From: Streptococcus sp. | GTDB lineage: Bacteria; Bacillota; Bacilli; Lactobacillales; Streptococcaceae | DNA: 64,000 bases | Reading direction: 5' to 3' | NCBI GenBank assembly: GCA_030528055.1 | Contig: JAUMZQ010000008.1 | Location: 1 to 64,000 of the forward strand | Shown: in pieces, positions 50,322-59,148 of the stretch | How the letters are laid out: each line of letters starts with the position of its first letter | How positions within the stretch are numbered: the first letter of the stretch is position 1 | Made by a program: the position numbers and the translations under genes | The notes under the pieces: generated by a model | Databases searched by the model: none | What the model saw: only the letters and a program-made list of their open reading frames with translations | What the model was told of the DNA's origin: nothing

Positions 50322-50813
50322 ATGATAAAGATTTTCGGTAAAGTTCGCTATCACTGGCAACCCGATATTTCTATTTTAATTATTTATTGGTCTTTATCGG
50401 TCATCCCAATTTTTGTGGGATTGGCTTTAATGTATGAAAGCTCTAGTGTACCAATATTGGTTCTGTTTTCATTTTTTTTATTTATGCTTCTAATGGGAAT
50501 TGGAGTACATAGATATTTCACTATCTATGATGATGGGATTTTACGAATTATTACAGCAAATCCTTTCACACCAATTAAGATTAAGATTTCAACGATTGAA
50601 AAAGTAGAAGTCAGTAAAGCATCTATTAGTTTGTATTTTACAAACCAATCTCGTCGTCGAACTTTTTGCATGCGCAAATGGCCAAAGAAATATTTTGTCA
50701 ATGCTCTTGCTGTAAATGAACATTTTAAAGGAAAAGTTGAATTGGTTGATAATTTAACGCATATTGATTACTTTGAAGTTTATTATGGCAATCAACAATC
50801 AAAAAAGAACTAG
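50322..50813 (+). CDS. ebsA: EbsA family membrane protein
   Basis: A 163-residue protein with two membrane helices (about residues 18-38 and 43-63) and a cytoplasmic basic domain. It matches the EbsA family named in Enterococcus faecalis from a locus affecting aggregation-substance surface traits; the function is unclear. GGGGGT is seven bases before ATG 50322. Its stop shares the palindrome CTAG with the stop of the convergent ferredoxin gene. Confidence 0.75.
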   Translation: MIKIFGKVRYHWQPDISILIIYWSLSVIPIFVGLALMYESSSVPILVLFSFFLFMLLMGIGVHRYFTIYDDGILRIITANPFTPIKIKISTIEKVEVSKASISLYFTNQSRRRTFCMRKWPKKYFVNALAVNEHFKGKVELVDNLTHIDYFEVYYGNQQSKKN

Positions 50814-51007
50814 TCCTTTAGTAAAGCACGAGTTGGGCAGTTTTTAACAGCTTCGATAATATCAGGATTTGTTGGAACTTCTTTTTCTAGTTGTTCATCA
50901 TCTTGATAAAATTTGACAATTCCATTGTCATGGTAATCAAAAAGTTCAGAGTAGGTCTGACAAAGACCACACGCTATACAACGTTCAGGAATGAGTGTTA
51001 TTTTCAT
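50810..51007 (-). CDS. Ferredoxin [4Fe-4S]
   Basis: A 65-residue small iron-sulfur protein. Cys10, Cys13, Cys16 (CIACGLC) and Cys57 followed by Pro supply the four cluster ligands of a single [4Fe-4S] ferredoxin. It is a likely partner of the ferredoxin-NADP reductase at 44240-45208. There is no Shine-Dalgarno sequence before the ATG; instead a promoter -10 ends six bases upstream, so a leaderless message is likely. It is convergent with ebsA, and divergent from the surface protein gene. Confidence 0.92.
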   Translation of the reverse strand: MKITLIPERCIACGLCQTYSELFDYHDNGIVKFYQDDEQLEKEVPTNPDIIEAVKNCPTRALLKD

Positions 51008-51013
51008 ATTTAT

Positions 51014-51042
51014 ATTGTAATAAGATTTTAAAAAAAACTCAA
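51014..51042 (-). promoter_or_regulatory. Ferredoxin promoter placing the start at the ATG
   Basis: On the minus strand TTGAGT (51042-51037) and TACAAT (51019-51014) are 17 bases apart. The ATG begins at 51007, six bases after the -10. Confidence 0.72.
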
Positions 51043-51052
51043 GGAGGAAGTC

Positions 51053-51502
51053 ATGGAAAAAAAGCCATGGGAAGAAGGCGTTTACGATAACGGAGAGAAA
51101 AAATTAAAGAGAAGTAAAAAATTTAAAGCACTAAATGCAGATCGTCTTTTGACAGTCTTAGCTATTATCTTTTTTATTTTAGTGGTTGCAATGGTTTGCT
51201 TCTTGATTTATCTCTCAACTGGTGGCAGTAATAAAAAGACTGCTATGGAAGGATTCTACGGAACATCAGCCGCAGCAAGTAGTTCTAGTTCAGAACCGGC
51301 AGCCTCAACAGAAGCCCAACAAACAGAAGGTGACACAACTGCCTCATCTGAGGGAACAATTACGGTAATAGCTGGTGAGGGAGAAGCTGCTATCGCTGCC
51401 CGTGCAGGTATTTCAATTGCTAAGTTAGAAGAGTTGAATCCATCGCACATGTCCACGGGTGCTTGGTATGCTAATCCTGGTGATGTTGTTAAGATACAGT
51501 AG
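51053..51502 (+). CDS. SAG1386/EF1546 family surface protein, LysM-like
   Basis: A 149-residue protein. A basic cytoplasmic segment (about residues 1-32) is followed by one membrane helix (34-56), a Ser/Ala/Thr/Glu-rich linker (about 68-100) and a C-terminal LysM-like domain with [19 protein letters not shown] and PGDVVKIQ. It probably binds cell wall. GGAGGA is five to six bases before the ATG. It lies eight bases before cmk, a pairing seen in other lactic acid bacteria. Confidence 0.85.
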   Translation: MEKKPWEEGVYDNGEKKLKRSKKFKALNADRLLTVLAIIFFILVVAMVCFLIYLSTGGSNKKTAMEGFYGTSAAASSSSSEPAASTEAQQTEGDTTASSEGTITVIAGEGEAAIAARAGISIAKLEELNPSHMSTGAWYANPGDVVKIQ

Positions 51503-51510
51503 AGGTTCTT

Positions 51511-52188
51511 ATGAAACAAATTCAGATTGCGATTGATGGGCCTGCTTCAAGTGGGAAATCAACAGTAGCTAAAATTATTGCTAATGATTTTTCTTATACC
51601 TATCTAGATACTGGAGCCATGTACCGAGCAGTGACCTATCTTGTTTTACAAAATGGGCTAACGAAAGAAGATAAAGAAGAGATTATCTCTTTGTTGGAAA
51701 CTTATTCTGTAAGTTTTGGACGAGATGATAAAGGAGAACAGTTAGTTTTTGTTGGTGATGTTGATGTTACAACAGCTATCCGAGAAAATGAAGTGACAAA
51801 TAATGTCTCATGGGTATCTGCTATTCCAGAAGTGCGTGAAAAACTAGTGGCACTTCAGCAGGAGATAGCTAGATGTGGTGGTGTTGTCATGGATGGTCGT
51901 GATATTGGAACAGTTGTCTTGCCACAAGCTGATTTAAAGATTTTTCTGGTTGCTTCTGTTGAAGAAAGAGCAGAACGTCGCTACAAAGAAAATAAAGCAA
52001 AAGGCATTTCAACAGACTTTGAGGTATTGAAAAAAGAGATTGAAGAACGAGATTATAAAGATAGCCATCGTGCGATTTCTCCATTAAAAGCAGCCAAGGA
52101 TGCTGTTTATCTGGATACAACTGGAATGACAATTAATCAAGTCGTTGAATGGACTGAAAAAAAAGTTAAAGAACTCCTTGACAAATAA
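51511..52188 (+). CDS. cmk: Cytidylate kinase
   Basis: Cmk phosphorylates CMP and dCMP. The 225-residue protein has the P-loop GPASSGKST at 10-18, [10 protein letters not shown] for substrate binding, and [15 protein letters not shown] precedes the ATG. The promoter of infC-rpmI-rplT begins inside its last codons. Confidence 0.95.
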   Translation: MKQIQIAIDGPASSGKSTVAKIIANDFSYTYLDTGAMYRAVTYLVLQNGLTKEDKEEIISLLETYSVSFGRDDKGEQLVFVGDVDVTTAIRENEVTNNVSWVSAIPEVREKLVALQQEIARCGGVVMDGRDIGTVVLPQADLKIFLVASVEERAERRYKENKAKGISTDFEVLKKEIEERDYKDSHRAISPLKAAKDAVYLDTTGMTINQVVEWTEKKVKELLDK

Positions 52189-52206
52189 TTTAAAAATTGT
52201 TATCAT
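52178..52206 (+). promoter_or_regulatory. infC-rpmI-rplT promoter inside the end of cmk
   Basis: A perfect TTGACA at 52178-52183 overlaps the cmk stop region; TATCAT follows after 17 bases at 52201-52206. Confidence 0.82.
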
Positions 52207-52212
52207 ATTGAA

Positions 52213-52343
52213 GTTGAGAAAAGCAGAAGCGAGAGCTTCTCGCCTTGCGACTAACGTTGTCTGGCTCTACGGGATGAAATTTCAATAATGAAATACTATT
52301 CATGTAGTGCGGATTTGCGTTAGCAGATCCGCACTGTTTTTCT
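52213..52343 (+). ncRNA. Ribosomal protein L20 leader
   Basis: A structured 5' leader of the infC-rpmI-rplT operon, the known place of the Firmicutes L20 leader, to which excess L20 binds. It ends in a terminator hairpin: AGTGCGGATTTGC (52306-52318) and GCAGATCCGCACT (52323-52335) with a GTTA loop and TGTTTTT. An internal hairpin GCGAGAGCTTCTCGC is also visible. Early termination when L20 is abundant is the expected mechanism. Confidence 0.85.
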
Positions 52344-52369
52344 CTAGAAATAAAAAAGAGGTGAAAACC

Positions 52370-52891
52370 ATAGCAAAACAAGACTTATTCATCAATGATG
52401 AGATTCGTGTGCGTGAAGTTCGTTTAATTGGTCTTGACGGTGAACAACTAGGTATTAAACCACTTAGTGAAGCACAAGCGCTTGCTGATGAGACGAATGT
52501 TGATTTGGTGTTGATTCAACCACAAGCCAAGCCCCCTGTTGCAAAAATCATGGACTATGGTAAATTCAAATTTGAATACCAGAAAAAACAAAAGGAACAA
52601 CGCAAAAAACAAAGCGTTGTAACTGTAAAAGAGGTTCGCCTGAGTCCAACGATTGACAAAGGAGACTTTGATACGAAACTTCGTAATGCACGCAAGTTCC
52701 TTGAAAAAGGAAATAAAGTGAAGGTTTCTATTCGTTTTAAAGGACGGATGATTACCCATAAAGAAATTGGAGTTAAAGTTTTAGCTGATTTTGCTGAGGC
52801 AACACAAGATGTTGCTATTATTGAGCAAAGAGCAAAAATGGACGGTCGTCAAATGTTTATGCAATTGGCACCGATTAGTGACAAAAAATAA
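52370..52891 (+). CDS. infC: Translation initiation factor IF-3
   Basis: IF-3 keeps ribosomal subunits apart and checks the start codon. The predicted 173-residue protein has both domains (RVREVRLIG; linker [19 protein letters not shown] in the C-domain). AAAGAGGTG at 52355-52363 is placed six bases before ATA 52370, and no ATG is well placed. A start at GTG 52361 would lie inside the ribosome site. infC commonly uses rare start codons (AUU) that IF-3 itself discriminates against, giving self-control. ATA would serve the same end. Confidence 0.88.
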   Translation: MAKQDLFINDEIRVREVRLIGLDGEQLGIKPLSEAQALADETNVDLVLIQPQAKPPVAKIMDYGKFKFEYQKKQKEQRKKQSVVTVKEVRLSPTIDKGDFDTKLRNARKFLEKGNKVKVSIRFKGRMITHKEIGVKVLADFAEATQDVAIIEQRAKMDGRQMFMQLAPISDKK

Positions 52892-52920
52892 GATAGAACT
52901 AGTAAAAAGGAGAGTCAATT

Positions 52921-53121
52921 ATGCCAAAACAAAAAACACACCGCGCATCAGCTAAACGTTTCAAACGTACAGGTTCTGGTGGCTTAAAACGTTTCCGTGC
53001 TTACACTTCACACCGTTTCCACGGGAAAACTAAAAAACAACGTCGTCATCTTCGCAAAGCTTCAATGGTATCTGCTGGAGATTTCAAACGTATCAAAGCT
53101 ATGCTTACTGGTCTTAAATAA
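52921..53121 (+). CDS. rpmI: 50S ribosomal protein L35
   Basis: A 66-residue, very basic protein with the L35 start [15 protein letters not shown] and the block [23 protein letters not shown] precedes the ATG. Second gene of the operon. Confidence 0.97.
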   Translation: MPKQKTHRASAKRFKRTGSGGLKRFRAYTSHRFHGKTKKQRRHLRKASMVSAGDFKRIKAMLTGLK

Positions 53122-53167
53122 GAAACTTCGCAAAGAATTATTCTAGGAAATATTGGAGGAAATATAA

Positions 53168-53527
53168 ATGGCACGTGTTAAAGGTGGCGTTGTATCACGC
53201 AAACGTCGTAAACGTATATTAAAATTAGCTAAAGGTTACTATGGTGCAAAACATATCTTGTTCCGTACTGCAAAAGAACAAGTAATGAATTCTTACTACT
53301 ATGCATATCGTGACCGTCGTCAAAAGAAACGTGATTTCCGTAAATTATGGATTACTCGTATCAATGCAGCAGCACGTTTGAACGGACTTTCATACTCACA
53401 ATTAATGCATGGTTTGAAATTAGCTGAAATTGAAGTAAACCGTAAAATGCTTGCTGATTTAGCTGTTAATGATGCAACAGGATTTACTGCTCTTGCTGAT
53501 GCAGCAAAAACTAAATTAGCTAAATAA
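53168..53527 (+). CDS. rplT: 50S ribosomal protein L20
   Basis: A 119-residue basic protein with L20 blocks [25 protein letters not shown] and [19 protein letters not shown]20 is needed early in 50S assembly and represses its own operon through the leader. TTGGAGGAA precedes the ATG by seven bases. Last gene before the terminator. Confidence 0.97.
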   Translation: MARVKGGVVSRKRRKRILKLAKGYYGAKHILFRTAKEQVMNSYYYAYRDRRQKKRDFRKLWITRINAAARLNGLSYSQLMHGLKLAEIEVNRKMLADLAVNDATGFTALADAAKTKLAK

Positions 53528-53531
53528 TGAG

Positions 53532-53558
53532 AAAAGATTAGGTTTTCCTAGTCTTTTT
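53532..53558 (+). terminator. Terminator of the infC operon
   Basis: AAAAGATTAGG and CCTAGTCTTTT pair with one wobble around TTTT, followed by Ts. Confidence 0.88.
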
Positions 53559-53621
53559 GTTATAAATGGTTATTTTCTTTTTTTAAGTGATTTAAAATAA
53601 TCAAAAAGAAACTTATTTTTA

Positions 53622-53650
53622 CTGACTTTTATGTTAGTATTTAGTACAAT
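53622..53650 (+). promoter_or_regulatory. Promoter of the deaminase gene
   Basis: CTGACT (53622-53627) and TACAAT (53645-53650) are 17 bases apart. Confidence 0.55.
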
Positions 53651-53674
53651 AAAATAAAAAGATGGAGGGAAGAT

Positions 53675-54142
53675 ATGTTGACAAATCGCTTGGCTTGGGA
53701 CGAATATTTTGCTGCACAAGCTCTTTTAATTGCTAATCGTTCAACCTGTGAGCGAGCAAATGTTGGCGCGGTACTGGTTAAGGATAACAAGGTTATTTCT
53801 ACGGGATATAATGGTTCTGTTTCTGGTACAGAGCATTGTACAGATGAGGGCTGTTTGGTAATTGATGGGCACTGTGTCCGAACTCTTCATGCAGAAGTAA
53901 ACGCTATTTTACAAGGTGCAGAAAGAGGAATTCCTAAGCATTTTACAGCTTATGTAACGCACTTCCCATGCTTAAATTGTACGAAGCAACTATTGCAAGT
54001 TGGGTGTAAGCGGGTCGTTTATATTAATCAATATCGTATTGATGATTATGCCCAATACCTCTATCAAAAAAAAGGAGTGGAACTGGTTCATTTACCACTC
54101 GAACAAGTCAAAGATGCGATTTCAAAAACAGATTTGATGTAA
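53675..54142 (+). CDS. dCMP deaminase family protein (ComEB-like)
   Basis: A 155-residue zinc deaminase that should convert dCMP to dUMP for thymidylate synthesis. His72 and Glu74 in LHAEVNAI and Cys99 and Cys102 in FPCLNC supply the zinc ligands and proton shuttle. Bacillus ComEB is a homologue lying in a competence operon, but no comEA or comEC is here. GGAGGGA is eight bases before the ATG. Confidence 0.9.
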   Translation: MLTNRLAWDEYFAAQALLIANRSTCERANVGAVLVKDNKVISTGYNGSVSGTEHCTDEGCLVIDGHCVRTLHAEVNAILQGAERGIPKHFTAYVTHFPCLNCTKQLLQVGCKRVVYINQYRIDDYAQYLYQKKGVELVHLPLEQVKDAISKTDLM

Positions 54143-54261
54143 AGAGTTTTTTAAACATGGAAAATAGAGAAAGTTCTAGTGTTTGTTTAGAATTTATTTT
54201 AGATATAGTCATAGGCTATATCTTTTTATGTTAAAAACAATCTATTTTTACAAGTAAAACA

Positions 54262-54270
54262 TGTTATAAT
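54262..54270 (+). promoter_or_regulatory. metK promoter
   Basis: TGTTATAAT is a perfect extended -10 just before the SMK box. The 120 bases between the deaminase gene and this promoter show nothing else. Confidence 0.6.
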
Positions 54271-54277
54271 AGTACTT

Positions 54278-54578
54278 GTTAAATAGTCCCGAAAAGATGG
54301 TAAAGATTTTGTGGTAGATAATGTTTGAAAGAGATTTTCTTCGTTCAATTATTTTCTATCATCAATATCTTTACTGTGCTTTGTAACTTTTTAACTGTTC
54401 ATCAAACGCATCTACATGTTGAGGTGTGTTTACTACAACTACTATAGTAGTTTGTCTAAAGGCATTACCAGCTGAAGATGAGGATAAATAAATTGTTAAG
54501 AATGAATTATTGTTTATTTTTAACAGGTGATTCTATTTTCATTGAAGTGTGGTCAGCCATTTTTATTAAAAGGGGGAC
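54278..54578 (+). ncRNA. SMK box (SAM-III) riboswitch
   Basis: The SMK box shuts off metK translation when S-adenosylmethionine is plentiful. The core is visible: GTCCCGAAAAGATGG at 54286-54300, GTGCTTTGTAAC at 54376-54387, outer stem GTTAAA (54278) with TTTAAC (54390), inner stem TAAAGAT (54301) with ATCTTTA (54367). The metK Shine-Dalgarno GGGGGAC at 54572-54578 can pair with GTCCC at 54286-54290, the known mechanism. The anti-Shine-Dalgarno and Shine-Dalgarno are about 280 bases apart, with a long insertion between. Confidence 0.88.
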
Positions 54579-54583
54579 ATAAT

Positions 54584-55783
54584 ATGTCAGAACGTAAACT
54601 TTTTACATCTGAATCTGTATCTGAGGGACACCCAGATAAGATTGCAGATCAAATTTCCGATGCTATTTTAGATGCTATCCTAACGCAAGATCCAGAAGCA
54701 CATGTTGCAGCAGAAACTGCTGTTTATACAGGCTCTGTGCATGTGTTTGGAGAAATATCTACTAAAGCCTATGTAGATATCAATCGCATTGTTCGTGATA
54801 CGATAGCAGATATCGGTTATACCAATGCAGAATATGGTTTTTCAGCTGAGACAGTTGGTGTGCATCCGTCATTGGTAGAACAGTCACCAGATATAGCACA
54901 AGGAGTGAATGAGGCTTTAGAAGTTCGTGGAGAAGACACCAAAACTCAAGATTCACTTGACTTGATTGGGGCAGGTGATCAAGGATTGATGTTTGGTTTT
55001 GCAGTCAATGAGACACCAGAATTGATGCCCTTACCGATAGCCCTTAGCCATAAGTTGGTTCATCGTTTAGCAACACTTCGAAAATCTGGTGAGATTTCTT
55101 ATCTTAGACCAGATGCAAAATCTCAAGTAACCGTAGAATATGATGAAAATGATCAGCCAGTGCGTGTGGATACAGTTGTTATTTCTACTCAACACCATCC
55201 AGAAGTAAGCAATGAACAGATTCATCATGATGTGATTGAAAAAGTGATAAAAAAAGTAATTCCTTCACATTATTTAGATGAACAGACAAAATTTTTTATC
55301 AATCCAACAGGACGTTTCGTAATTGGTGGGCCACAGGGAGATTCTGGCTTGACTGGACGAAAAATTATTGTAGATACTTACGGCGGATATGCTCGACATG
55401 GTGGAGGAGCTTTTTCTGGAAAAGATGCAACTAAAGTAGATCGTTCAGCGTCTTATGCCGCACGTTACATTGCTAAAAACATAGTTGCCGCAGAATTAGC
55501 AGATAAGGTCGAAGTACAGTTGGCTTATGCTATTGGAGTAGCCCAACCTGTATCTGTACGAATCGATACCTTTGGGACAGGAGTCGTTTCAGAGAGCCAA
55601 CTACAAGAAGCAGTTCGGAAAATTTTTGATCTTCGTCCAGCAGGTATTATTCAAATGCTTGACTTGCGTCGTCCGATTTATCGTCAAACGGCAGCTTATG
55701 GACATATGGGAAGAACAGATATTGATTTGCCTTGGGAAAAATTAGATAAAGTTGCTACATTGAAAAAAGCAGTAGCAAAATAA
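54584..55783 (+). CDS. metK: S-adenosylmethionine synthetase
   Basis: MetK makes S-adenosylmethionine from methionine and ATP. The 399-residue protein has [17 protein letters not shown] at the start, the [10 protein letters not shown] loop and GGGAFSGKD near residues 260-270. I start at ATG 54584, five bases after AGGGGGAC; a longer frame from 54527 would run through the riboswitch. Controlled by the SMK box. Confidence 0.96.
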   Translation: MSERKLFTSESVSEGHPDKIADQISDAILDAILTQDPEAHVAAETAVYTGSVHVFGEISTKAYVDINRIVRDTIADIGYTNAEYGFSAETVGVHPSLVEQSPDIAQGVNEALEVRGEDTKTQDSLDLIGAGDQGLMFGFAVNETPELMPLPIALSHKLVHRLATLRKSGEISYLRPDAKSQVTVEYDENDQPVRVDTVVISTQHHPEVSNEQIHHDVIEKVIKKVIPSHYLDEQTKFFINPTGRFVIGGPQGDSGLTGRKIIVDTYGGYARHGGGAFSGKDATKVDRSASYAARYIAKNIVAAELADKVEVQLAYAIGVAQPVSVRIDTFGTGVVSESQLQEAVRKIFDLRPAGIIQMLDLRRPIYRQTAAYGHMGRTDIDLPWEKLDKVATLKKAVAK

Positions 55784-55786
55784 TCA

Positions 55787-55818
55787 GAGGTTAGGATAAT
55801 AATCCTACCTCGTTTTTT
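55787..55818 (+). terminator. Terminator of metK
   Basis: GAGGTTAGGAT and ATCCTACCTC pair with a one-base bulge, followed by GTTTTTT. Confidence 0.85.
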
Positions 55819-55888
55819 GTTTCTAAACAAAAAATTTCTCTTTCAAGTTTTATATCCTTTTTTAGGTATAGGAAAAATTGTAATTCTG

Positions 55889-55897
55889 TGGTATAAT
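55889..55897 (+). promoter_or_regulatory. murA2 promoter
   Basis: TGGTATAAT is a perfect extended -10, about 50 bases before murA2. Confidence 0.6.
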
Positions 55898-55946
55898 AAA
55901 TGGTAAAACTTTTATAGAATACCTTGAAAGAGCTTAAAAATTAAAT

Positions 55947-57206
55947 ATGAAAAAAATTGTAATAAATGGTGGTCGCCCTTTAAAAGGAGAGGTGACTATT
56001 AGTGGTGCTAAAAATAGTGTTGTTGCTTTGATTCCTGCAACGATTTTAGCCGATGACATAGTGGTTTTAGATGGTGTGCCAGATATTTCAGATGTTGCCA
56101 GTTTGATTGATATCATGGAAACGATGGGTGCTCATATTGAACGAAATCAAGATAGTTTAACGATTGATTCAAGAGGTATAAAAAATATGCCGATGCCTTA
56201 TGGCAAAATTAATAGTTTAAGAGCCTCTTATTATTTTTATGGAAGTTTATTAGGAAAGTTTGGAGAAGCAACAGTTGGCTTGCCGGGTGGTTGTGACCTT
56301 GGTCCACGTCCGATAGATTTGCATTTAAAAGCTTTTGAGTCAATGGGTGCTAAAATGTCCACAAACGGACAAACAATGAATCTGTCTACAAATGGACATC
56401 CATTGAGAGGCGTTAGTATTTACATGGATACCGTTAGTGTTGGAGCGACTATCAACACGATGCTAGCAGCAGTCAAGGCAAAAGGTCGTACAATTATTGA
56501 AAATGCTGCGCGTGAGCCAGAAATTATTGATGTAGCTACTCTGTTAAATAACATGGGAGCGCATATTCGTGGTGCGGGGACAGATCTTATTATCATTGAA
56601 GGCGTGGAGCAGTTGCACGGAACGCGTCATCAAGTGATTCCAGACCGAATCGAAGCAGGAACCTACATTGCTCTAGCTGCTGCGGTTGGTCAGGGTATTC
56701 AAATCAACAATGTTTTATATGAGCATTTGGAAAGCTTCATTGCAAAATTGGAAGAGATGGGCGTTCGAATGACGATTTCAGAAGATAGTATCTTTGTAGA
56801 AGAACAAAGTAATTTGAAATCTATTAATATAAAAACTTCTCCTTATCCAGGCTTTGCAACTGATTTACAACAACCCATCACTCCACTTTTGTTGACTTCG
56901 CACGGTCAGGGGAAAATCATTGATACAATTTATGAAAAGCGAATTAATCATATAGCTGAACTAGCTAAGATGGCCGCAAAAGTTTCTACAAATAGTCATC
57001 AGATTATTTATGAAGGTCCAAATCAATTGCACGGTGCGACGGTTAAGGCAACAGACTTACGTGCTGGAGCAGCCTTGATTATTGCAGGATTAATGGCGCA
57101 AGGAAAAACAGAAATTACTAATATTGAGTTTATCCTACGTGGCTATTCAAATATCATAGAAAAATTACAAGGTTTGGGTGCGGATATCCAGCTTGTTGAA
57201 AAATAA
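55947..57206 (+). CDS. murA2: UDP-N-acetylglucosamine 1-carboxyvinyltransferase (second copy)
   Basis: The second MurA paralogue, 419 residues, with the catalytic cysteine in [15 protein letters not shown] and the N-terminal [11 protein letters not shown] block. It differs clearly from murA1 at 19348, so the pair is an old duplication. The ribosome site is weak (GAAAGAG, 15 or more bases from the ATG). It is monocistronic by spacing. Confidence 0.94.
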   Translation: MKKIVINGGRPLKGEVTISGAKNSVVALIPATILADDIVVLDGVPDISDVASLIDIMETMGAHIERNQDSLTIDSRGIKNMPMPYGKINSLRASYYFYGSLLGKFGEATVGLPGGCDLGPRPIDLHLKAFESMGAKMSTNGQTMNLSTNGHPLRGVSIYMDTVSVGATINTMLAAVKAKGRTIIENAAREPEIIDVATLLNNMGAHIRGAGTDLIIIEGVEQLHGTRHQVIPDRIEAGTYIALAAAVGQGIQINNVLYEHLESFIAKLEEMGVRMTISEDSIFVEEQSNLKSINIKTSPYPGFATDLQQPITPLLLTSHGQGKIIDTIYEKRINHIAELAKMAAKVSTNSHQIIYEGPNQLHGATVKATDLRAGAALIIAGLMAQGKTEITNIEFILRGYSNIIEKLQGLGADIQLVEK

Positions 57207-57309
57207 TTGTATCTGTTTAACAGAAACTACGTTGACGAATGATAAAAAAGTGTTTGTCCCTTATTTTCTATGAATACTGTATGTTATCCTTAACTAATAG
57301 AGGTATCAA

Positions 57310-57861
57310 ATGAATATATGGACAAGCCTAGCAGCCTATTCATTTATTGAAACAGAACATTCTCTTTTGCGACCTTTTCTTTTTAGTGATTCTGTTTCTT
57401 TGTATAAGATTGCTTCTAGCCCTAGCAATACAAAATTTATTTTTCCAACAGAAGCAACCGTTCAAGAAAGTGAATATGTTGTTGCTAATTATTTTATGAA
57501 AAATCCTTTAGGAATTTGGGCTATTTGCGATAAGAAAAACAATGAAATGATTGGTTCTATTAAATTTGAAAAAATAGATGAAATAAAAAGAGAAGCTGAA
57601 TTGGGTTATTTTTTAAGAGAAGACTATTGGGGACAGGGACTCATGACAGAGGTTGTTCGAGAATTGGTTTTCTTATCTTTCACTCAATTTGACTTAAAAC
57701 TCTTAAGTATCGTAACGCATGTAGAAAATATAGCTAGTCAGAAAGTCGCTCAAAAATCAGGCTTTACTCTCTATCGTCAATTTAAGGGAAGCGATCGGTA
57801 TACCAGAAAAATGCGAGACTATATTGAATATCGTTATGAGAGAGGAGATTTCAATGAGTAA
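57310..57861 (+). CDS. GNAT family N-acetyltransferase (RimJ/RimL-like)
   Basis: A 183-residue acetyltransferase. ELGYFLREDYWGQGLMTE contains the acetyl-CoA binding region, and NIASQKVAQKSGF is the family's C-terminal block. The acceptor may be a protein N-terminus or a small amine; the sequence does not tell. AGAGG precedes the ATG. It overlaps spxR by eight bases. Confidence 0.87.
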   Translation: MNIWTSLAAYSFIETEHSLLRPFLFSDSVSLYKIASSPSNTKFIFPTEATVQESEYVVANYFMKNPLGIWAICDKKNNEMIGSIKFEKIDEIKREAELGYFLREDYWGQGLMTEVVRELVFLSFTQFDLKLLSIVTHVENIASQKVAQKSGFTLYRQFKGSDRYTRKMRDYIEYRYERGDFNE

Positions 57862-59131
57862 ACATCAGGAAATTTTAACCTATCTTGAAAATCTACCAGT
57901 TGGAAAAAGAGTTAGTGTTCGTAGTATCTCAAATTATCTAGGAGTAAGTGATGGAACAGCTTATCGAGCTATAAAAGAAGCTGAAAATAGGGGGATTGTA
58001 GAAACAAGACCAAGAAGTGGGACTGTGCGGGTTCAATCCAAAAAAGTGGTGTTGGAACATTTAACCTACAAAGAAATTGTTGATATTACAGGTTCTGAAG
58101 TTTTGGCTGGTGAAGAAGGGCTTGAAAAAGAATTTAATAAATTTTCAATCGGTGCTATGACAGAGGAAAATATTCTTCGTTATTTAACGGAAGGTGGTTT
58201 GATCATTGTAGGTGATCGAACGGAAATTCAGCTTTTAGCCTTGAAAAATAAAAATGCAGTTTTAGTGACAGGTGGTTTTGAGGTTCATTCAAAGGTTTTA
58301 AAATTAGCTAATCGTTTGAATATCCCAGTTCTAAGAACAAATCATGATACCTACACAGTGGCTACTATGATTAATCGCACCTTGTCTAATATGCAAATCA
58401 AAACGGATATTCTAACAGTTGAGCAGGTTTATCGTTCTAGTCATGATTATGGTTTTTTGCGTGATACAGACACGGTACGAGACTATTTAGATTTAGTACG
58501 GCGCAATCGAACAAGTCGTTTTCCAGTTATTAATCATCAGCAGATTTTGGTTGGAGTGGTGACGATGCGAGACGCTGGAGACAAACCACCACAGACAACA
58601 CTGGACAAAGTCATGACTCGAAATGTTTTTATGACGGGTCTTTCTGCTAATATTGCTAATATCAGTCAACATATGATAGCTGAAGATTTTGAAATGATTC
58701 CAGTAATTCGTAATAACAAGACCTTGCTTGGAGTGATTACACGTCGAGATATCATGGAAAAAATGAGCCGGTCACAAATTTCTAGCTTGCCCACTTTTAG
58801 TGAACAGGTCAGTCAAAAGATTAGCCGAGAAGACGAGTTGTTTTCTGTGACAGTTGAGCCTTTCATGCTAGAGCAAAACGGGGTACTAGCAAACGGAGTT
58901 TTATCAGAAATTTTAACGAGAGTAACCCAACAGTTGATGATGAATAGCGGAAGAAGTTTAATTATTGATCAAATGCTGATTTATTTTTTCCAAGCCATTC
59001 AGTTGGATGATTTACTTAAAATCAAATCTCAAATCGTTCGCCAGACAAGACGTTTAGCTATAATTGATTACGACTTATTCTTAGAAGAAAATCTTGTTGC
59101 GAAAGCGACTGTTACAGTAAAAATAAACTAG
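57854..59131 (+). CDS. spxR: CBS-HotDog transcription factor SpxR (YtoI-like)
   Basis: A 425-residue protein with an N-terminal helix-turn-helix (about residues 2-60), a DRTGG domain (about 70-185), two CBS modules (about 190-310) and a C-terminal HotDog fold. In streptococci this family controls spxA and so oxidative-stress and competence traits; CBS modules may sense a nucleotide. AGGAG seven bases before ATG 57854 fixes the start inside the preceding gene. Confidence 0.88.
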   Translation: MSKHQEILTYLENLPVGKRVSVRSISNYLGVSDGTAYRAIKEAENRGIVETRPRSGTVRVQSKKVVLEHLTYKEIVDITGSEVLAGEEGLEKEFNKFSIGAMTEENILRYLTEGGLIIVGDRTEIQLLALKNKNAVLVTGGFEVHSKVLKLANRLNIPVLRTNHDTYTVATMINRTLSNMQIKTDILTVEQVYRSSHDYGFLRDTDTVRDYLDLVRRNRTSRFPVINHQQILVGVVTMRDAGDKPPQTTLDKVMTRNVFMTGLSANIANISQHMIAEDFEMIPVIRNNKTLLGVITRRDIMEKMSRSQISSLPTFSEQVSQKISREDELFSVTVEPFMLEQNGVLANGVLSEILTRVTQQLMMNSGRSLIIDQMLIYFFQAIQLDDLLKIKSQIVRQTRRLAIIDYDLFLEENLVAKATVTVKIN

Positions 59132-59148
59132 AGATAAAAGAGGTATAC

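Noticed and set aside
57182..57309. Possible terminator after murA2
   Set aside because: I could not find a stem with a T run; only AT-rich sequence is seen.
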